DNA of 64,000 nucleotides from Jaltomata sinuosa. Taxonomy: Eukaryota > Streptophyta > Magnoliopsida > Solanales > Solanaceae. Under the pieces are notes generated by a model. It made no database searches, was not told the origin of the DNA, and worked only from the letters and a program-made list of their open reading frames with translations. Position 1 is the first letter of the stretch; each line of letters begins with the position of its first letter. Location: positions 142,638 through 206,637 of the forward strand of contig QJPP01001576.1 in NCBI GenBank assembly GCA_003996215.1, given 5' to 3'. Below are positions 58,633 to 64,000 of this stretch, piece after piece. Both the position numbers and the translations under genes were made by a program.

Positions 58633-58716
58633 AAAATTTATCAAAATAATTGTTTGTCGAGCAAAATTGGCTACACGTCAATGTTTTTGCCCAAAGATTT
58701 TTACATCATCTTTAGT

Positions 58717-58730
58717 CAAAAAGGGGCAAC
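58717..58730 (+). other. Polypurine tract of the LARD-like element
   Basis: AAAAAGGGGCAAC lies directly before the right LTR at 58731. Confidence 0.7.
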
Positions 58731-58801
58731 TATTGACACCCAATTTTGGCTCTCCGTACTTATAATTAACGTCTCCAGGCCTCCTGATTGTTAAAGAGCA
58801 C
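58731..58801 (+). repeat. Right LTR of the LARD-like element, first segment
   Basis: TATTGACACCCAATTTTGGC matches the left LTR start with G to A at the second base. It continues to AGAGCAC, where the solo LTR is inserted; the LTR resumes at 63467. Confidence 0.85.
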
Positions 58802-61800
58802 TGTTGACACCCAATTTTGACCTCCCTAAACCTTTCTTGGGCTGTTATTTTACTAGTTATTCTTATTTTTAAAGCTTAATTTTCCTCTCATATTGCTTTT
58901 ATTTACTAAATAAATCGCGTCTTTTATCGTCGTCTTGACACTTTTTAAATTTATATGTAATTTATAAATATATAATTTATTTCTTATTATTACTATTCCA
59001 TCGTAAATTTCGTATAATATTACATGTAATTGATTTTACGTACAATAATATATATATATATATATACGTAATTTATTTATAATTTTAAATAATATATGTA
59101 AATTGTTATGTACGTAGTATATTTATTTATTAATCTCGTTAATTATTTTATTAATTAAATGGCAACCCAATTTGTAATTCTCTTACCAATTTATTTAAAT
59201 TCTAGCCTCTTTCTACCCAATTTATTTTAATCCTAGCCCAAAATTGACTTCAAATCTGACCCAGGTTGAGAATGAATCTCAGCCGTTGATCTAACGTGAT
59301 CAACGGCCTACATCAAAACTCAACCATTCTCTTCTTTTAAACAAATACACCCTTAAACCCTCAAACTCTCATTCTCACTCCCACCAGCCGCCGCCCCCTT
59401 CTCTCTCTCTACTCTCTTCACCGCCTCCCCGGCGGTCAGCCACCAGACCCCAGCCATCACACACCGCCACTCTCCTGTTCAACCTCCAGAACCACCAATA
59501 TACTCACTTCCATCGCCGCTGCTAACCAGCGAAACCCCACCGCTTTGGCCGAACTCTGGCAGACGACCAAAACCCAAACGCCAACACCGCCCGCTACCTC
59601 CCTCTGCTTCTCCACCTCCGCTGGCCGCGGCGGTCCCTCCGCCTCACCCCTCATCTTCTCCTCTCTTCACCACCACTAAAACCCCAAAGTCGGCACCACC
59701 ACTGAACTATCAGTGGGTCAAAAACAAGCCACGGGTTTCTCCGGATGAATTCGAAGCCCAAAGGTTTCTTTGCCTCTGACAGACGGTGGAAGACTCTGAC
59801 AAAGTGGAATGATGTTTCCGACAGATCTATTTGGGGTCTAATTTTTGTCTCATTTTTATGCTCGAGCGTATCGTCTTCCACGTTTATAGGTTCTGAGATT
59901 CAAAACTCATTTATGGGGTTTATGCAGGGTCATTTAATTTTTTTTCAATTCGTGTTAGGCTGTCTACGATAGTATATTGAAAACCCCAATTTATGATGAA
60001 CTTTCAATTCTAACCTAGTACTGAAAATTCAATTTTGAGCTTTCTTTGTTGAGAATTTGATTTCTAAGCATGCTTATGATCCTGTTTCACGTTCTACACG
60101 CGGAAATGATTTGGTTTAGTTTATCTTTGCTTGTTGTTGCCTCAATTTCTTCTACATGTGAGACACATATTGTGTGCTAGTTATTGTTTGTGGAAATCAA
60201 CTTGTGCTAGTGTCTTGGGGGTTGGTGCCTAATGCTGAAACAATCTTATGTGGTCCATTTATGAACAAGAGGATGAGTTAATTTTAAATCTTTGTTATCT
60301 TTTCTTTTGAAATAAACAGGCCATGATCTTGTTGCTCGACTTACTCTGTGATTTGGAATCCTCCATTCTCAATGTTTGATTACTTTAGGTCATAATTGGC
60401 TCATTTCAAGCATGAGTTGATATTCCTTTTCCTTGTATAGGTAGAACAGTTTTGATATTGGCCTTGTATGGTGAAGTTTTGTTTAGTTTTCTCATTTCCC
60501 TCTTTCAACTAATTGCCACAACCTCAATACTTGTCTAAATACGAATGATATGCTCCTAATTGATTCAGACTATAATTGAGGAAAGGATTTCCTTTTTGAT
60601 TGCTTCTCGTAAATACTTATTTCTTCCCTTTTTATTTAATGATCATGATTTTAGTACTTGATTAATTATGGTAACTCTATCTTATTTCACTCCATTTATT
60701 GATACTCCTTCCCCTTAATTGGTTAAAAACATCTTTGAATACTTGTCTATTTTGGGGAATTTTGGTAGTCCCAAATGATTATTTTCTTTCTTGTTCTGTG
60801 CTTAATTCCGATTGCTTTTAAAATCTATTTTAATTGCCTGATCTCATGTTAACTAGTCAGCTTTACCTATTCTGTCTAAGAGAATTCTTTATGATTCTTT
60901 CCCTTAATTATTTCGGTGACAAGTATTTATGGTAGGATTGGGATTCTCCTTAGGGGGAATTGATTCAATTTATTTTAATCAAGGGAAGACTTATGTGATT
61001 GAAGATTCTTTTCCTTGATTGAGCATGACTACTCTTGACTATAAAAACAGTCCCTTCTTTTCATTGTTTCTCGGACTTTAGACTTTACACTCATATTGAC
61101 TACTCTCATATTGTTAAAAGGCTCTCTACTGTGAACAAAATTGTTGATTGCTAAGTGTTGGATTTCAAATTTCTCTTATTGTTTACTGCAAACCGGTATG
61201 TCTCTTAATTCACATACATAATTTATGAGTTTGATAGAAAGCATGACTATAGGAGCTTAAAGCTAATAACTTATTTCCTACTTGATTATGTGATCCAAAC
61301 TGCCACTACTTGTAGATCATGTATTAGTTATATATGTTACTGCCATGATTCTTCCTTGCTATTGTTCTGGTATATGTTGTGTGGAACAGAGAGGGCCTTA
61401 AACATATCCTAAACCTTGACATGGGCAATGCCTAGAACCCTTGAGGTTCTCATGAAACTTTGCGATGTCAGGGATTAGTATAAGGAATCGTTATAGGCTC
61501 CTTTGCATTTTTTGTATATTTATCTTTAACAGGTTCTTTGCTAGCATTTGGTTGGAACCTTGAAGAGTTGCCAGGATTTGGGAGTCTCCAAGATTTAGAT
61601 ATGTTTATTTTATTTCTCATTCATTTATTTGGTCTGTAATATTATTGTATAAACTTTGACGATATAATAAATAATTTAGGAGACTGCTATGGGGGAGGGG
61701 CAAACTACGTGCTAATTGTCTTATTTAAATTGAAACGTAGAAAACATGCTTATAGGATTTAAATCAATCTTTAACGTTCAAATTAATTAGTCACCATGCC

Positions 61801-62129
61801 TATAGGACTAAAGTCGTATAGCTTGTTGAGTATAATAATATCTACCTAGAAATCATGTCTATAGGATCGTAAACTGGTTTAGCATGTTTTATTCTTTTCT
61901 ATTCATCGATTTCTTTTTGCAAATCTCAGATAATAATTTCAGCATGTATAAAACAGATTAAATATTTAAAGATCATGCTTTTAGTGCTTGTAATCTATTC
62001 ATAATATTTAGATACCATGCACATAGGTAAATCTGTTTTAACCTTTAAATTATTAGTTATCTTTCTTCTAAGTCTAAATCATGCTGGTAGAATTTGTTAG
62101 AAACCATGTCTATAGTATTAAAATCAGTT

Positions 62130-62360
62130 TTAGCATGTTTAAATCTGTTAAATTTAATTCAGCATATGAAAGTCCATTTCAGCATGTTTAAATCTGTTAA
62201 ATTTAATTCAGCATATTAAAGCCAGTTTCAACATGTTTAAATCTATTAAATTTAATTCAGCATATTAAAGCCAGTTTCAGCATGTTTAAATCTGTCAAAT
62301 TTAATTCAACATATAAAAATCAGTTCCAACATGTTTAAAATCAGTAAATTCAGGCCCGTA
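62130..62360 (+). repeat. ~52-bp tandem array in the solo LTR
   Basis: About four units of TTCAGCATGTTTAAATCTG, TTAAATTTAATTCAGCATAT, AAAGCCAGT. Units differ by single bases; the last is degenerate. Confidence 0.8.
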
Positions 62361-63243
62361 GACAAACCAGTTTCAGCATGCTTAAAATTAGCAAAATTTA
62401 GGTGTGCATGTTAAAACCACTAGATATTATGCTTATAAGACTTAATTAATTCCTGTTTGTCTTGATCATGTCATTGTTTTAATAAAATGTCAATTCTCCA
62501 AATGTTCAATCCTAGATATCATGCTCATAAGATTAACTACATAAATTGTTAATTGTGCGAGTTATGAGGCCTATTCGAAACCATTTTGTGCTACTTGTTT
62601 TAAAGTCCATGTATGTTTTGTATGACGTTAATCCCGAGTCTCACTAAGTAGCCTTGGAATCTTATTGTCTAGACCAATATCCAAAATAGTAGTCCAATGC
62701 CTCTTGGACATTAAGTGGGACGAGTAGGAATACTAAGGGTACGCTAGTTTTTTCATTTCTTTAGTACGCTCCTAGGAATAATAATCTTAATAACCAACTT
62801 AGGTGGGTAGATAGACGGACATGATGGAAATTGACCCGAGCAGAATACGACAATGTCTTTGAAATTGTCTTCGGTAAATAAGCCGGGCGCTGATCCGAAT
62901 AGGTTAAAATTAACCTAGGTTTAATTCTTATACTCTTACGTGTTTGGGGTAGTATTAATTAAATCACCTACTAATTAGATCTCTTTTCCTATATCTTTTT
63001 TTCGAATTCTATCTTCTCGCTTATCTGGTTTTCTTATGTGTTTATTTAGATTTTAAATATTCCACATGCTCAATTTTTGCTCACTTAGTTTCATTAATAA
63101 TTAAACTGGTTTAATTTATTGACTTCTTAAAAAAAATAGAATTTATTTGTATAATGGTGTAGTTTTATTAATTCATATTGATCTTTGTTTATCACATAAT
63201 TTCCCACATAAATAACGAATCCGGCAGGGACCCACATTTGTGG

Positions 63244-63278
63244 ACCTCGAAAGGTGCCTAACACCTTCCTTTCGAGGT
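63244..63278 (+). other. U5 hairpin, solo LTR
   Basis: The 11-bp stem ACCTCGAAAGG/CCTTTCGAGGT encloses TGCCTAACACCTT. It is about 185 bp before the LTR end, the same place as in the LARD-like LTR. Confidence 0.78.
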
Positions 63279-63466
63279 AACTTGAACCCTTACCTGATTT
63301 CTGGTGACGTAGACCTCTAAAATTAAAATTAATCGTAGTTAGTTTAGAACGGTGCCCTAACGCGCCTTTAATTCGTTAGGTGATGACTCTTTACTCTTTT
63401 CATCCAAAAGGAGTTGTCACGTCGATGGCCCATCTTTTCGGGGGAAAAATGGGGCGCGACAAGCAC

Positions 63467-64000
63467 AAAATATGTTTTTTACACATTTTTTCAAAATATA
63501 ACAATTTATTAATAATCATCCTTGTTATAGGAGTTGTATCAATTTATTGATATATTTTTATTTTTTTACAATTCATTGATTATTATTCTTAATTTCACAA
63601 ATATTAAGATTTTTATTAATTTACTGTCACATTTTTACTGTCTTACAATTTATTGATAATTATCCTTTATTTTGTAAATATTAGAATTTTTATCAATTTA
63701 TTGTCATTATACAATTTTGATAATTACAATATTTTTTACAATCATCTGCATACAAAGACGTCATTAAATACTACAATTTTAAACAATTTACAACACACTA
63801 AAATTTTCAAGACAATAAATTTTCTTTAGCTAATTACATTTTATCCTTACATTTATTTTGTAATTACATACCAACGTACATATTTTTGTACATTATATAT
63901 ATTTTTTTTATATATACATTCCGCAAACGCAAGAAAGTCGGACTAATTAATTACAAATACAAAGTAAAAAGTTTGGTCAAGTCAAGGTCTTGTCACCTTT
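63467..64000 (+). repeat. Right LTR of the LARD-like element, second segment
   Basis: AAAATATGTTTTTTACAC onwards matches 49715-50249. It is cut by the window edge, about 2.6 kb short of the LTR end. Confidence 0.85.

Larger units (their letters stand above)
58802..63461 (+). mobile_element. Solo LTR, 4.66 kb, Ogre/Tat-like, TSD AGCAC
   Basis: Starts TGTTGACACCCAATTTTGAC and ends GGGGCGCGACA, with AGCAC on both sides (58797-58801 and 63462-63466). No internal primer site, polypurine tract or coding region was seen, so it is taken as a single recombined LTR. A promoter-like zone (CAGCCGTTGATCTAACGTG, then CT-rich and CCGCC-rich DNA) lies at 59275-59720. A long T-rich R/U5 follows, with a tandem array (62130-62360) and a U5 hairpin (63244-63278). 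The frames at 59457-59972 look like translated leader sequence and not a gene. Confidence 0.82.
49643..64000 (+). mobile_element. Large non-coding LTR retrotransposon derivative (LARD-like, Ogre/Tat-type)
   Basis: The left LTR is 49643-52870, followed by a primer site, a 5.86-kb interior without protein-coding frames, a polypurine tract and the right LTR from 58731. The right LTR is interrupted by a 4.66-kb solo LTR and runs off the window at 64000, which matches position 50249 of the left LTR. Over the ~530 bp that can be compared I see about 20 differences, so the two LTRs derive from one insertion. The interior holds structured repeats instead of gag-pol. Such elements depend on proteins of relatives. 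Confidence 0.85.

Noticed and set aside
58731..58830. Tandem duplication of an LTR end (two TNTTGACACCC starts 71 bp apart)
   Set aside because: The AGCAC duplication on both sides of 58802-63461 shows instead that a related LTR inserted into the LARD LTR.
59457..59972. Genes around 59457-59972 on either strand
   Set aside because: Same situation in the solo LTR: GC-rich leader DNA typical of Ogre/Tat LTRs, with overlapping frames on both strands and no domain.

Overview
This is plant nuclear DNA, very probably Solanaceae. The evidence is a plant-type FAB1 (PIKfyve) gene with eleven recognisable coding exons, SINEs of the kinds common in Solanaceae, AT-rich intergenic DNA, and stacked LTR retrotransposons. 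There is no bacterial gene, CRISPR array or rRNA gene.

Layout. 1-5000: gene-free AT-rich DNA with a purine-strand tandem array and two terminal-inverted-repeat elements, each flanked by an 8-bp direct repeat. 5000-20974: one complete gene on the + strand, FAB1A/B-type phosphatidylinositol-3-phosphate 5-kinase. It has an untranslated leader with a SINE, then coding exons summing to 5376 nt (1791 aa) with FYVE, TCP1/Cpn60-like and PIP-kinase domains. Its introns carry a Tourist-like MITE, two or three SINEs and a LINE scrap. 20979-26333: a young Ty3/gypsy chromovirus with near-identical 380-bp LTRs and 5-bp target duplication AAGTG; it landed so that the duplication begins on the last base of the FAB1 stop codon. 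26334-27060: the displaced FAB1 3' UTR.

27430-64000 is a nest of retroelements. A Ty1/copia element holds a 5'-truncated LINE. It is then broken in its integrase gene by a Ty3/gypsy element (LTR from 33016). That LTR is itself split by a minus-strand Tekay-like element (33611-43374, TSD CTCAG). The gypsy gag is broken at 46021 by a minus-strand Tat/Athila-like element. That element is broken at 49643 by a large non-coding LTR element (LARD-like, Ogre-type primer site), whose right LTR is split by a 4.66-kb solo LTR (58802-63461, TSD AGCAC). Only the innermost elements have both ends inside the window; the right halves of the outer ones should lie beyond 64000 in reverse order.

The most interesting signal is in the coding-free interior of the LARD-like element. 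Eight copies of a ~65-nt module keep three base-paired stems while the stem bases themselves change in a compensatory way. A second array (eight 69-bp units) and a U5 hairpin shared between two LTR families show the same behaviour. This suggests that the element's RNA, rather than a protein, has been under selection.
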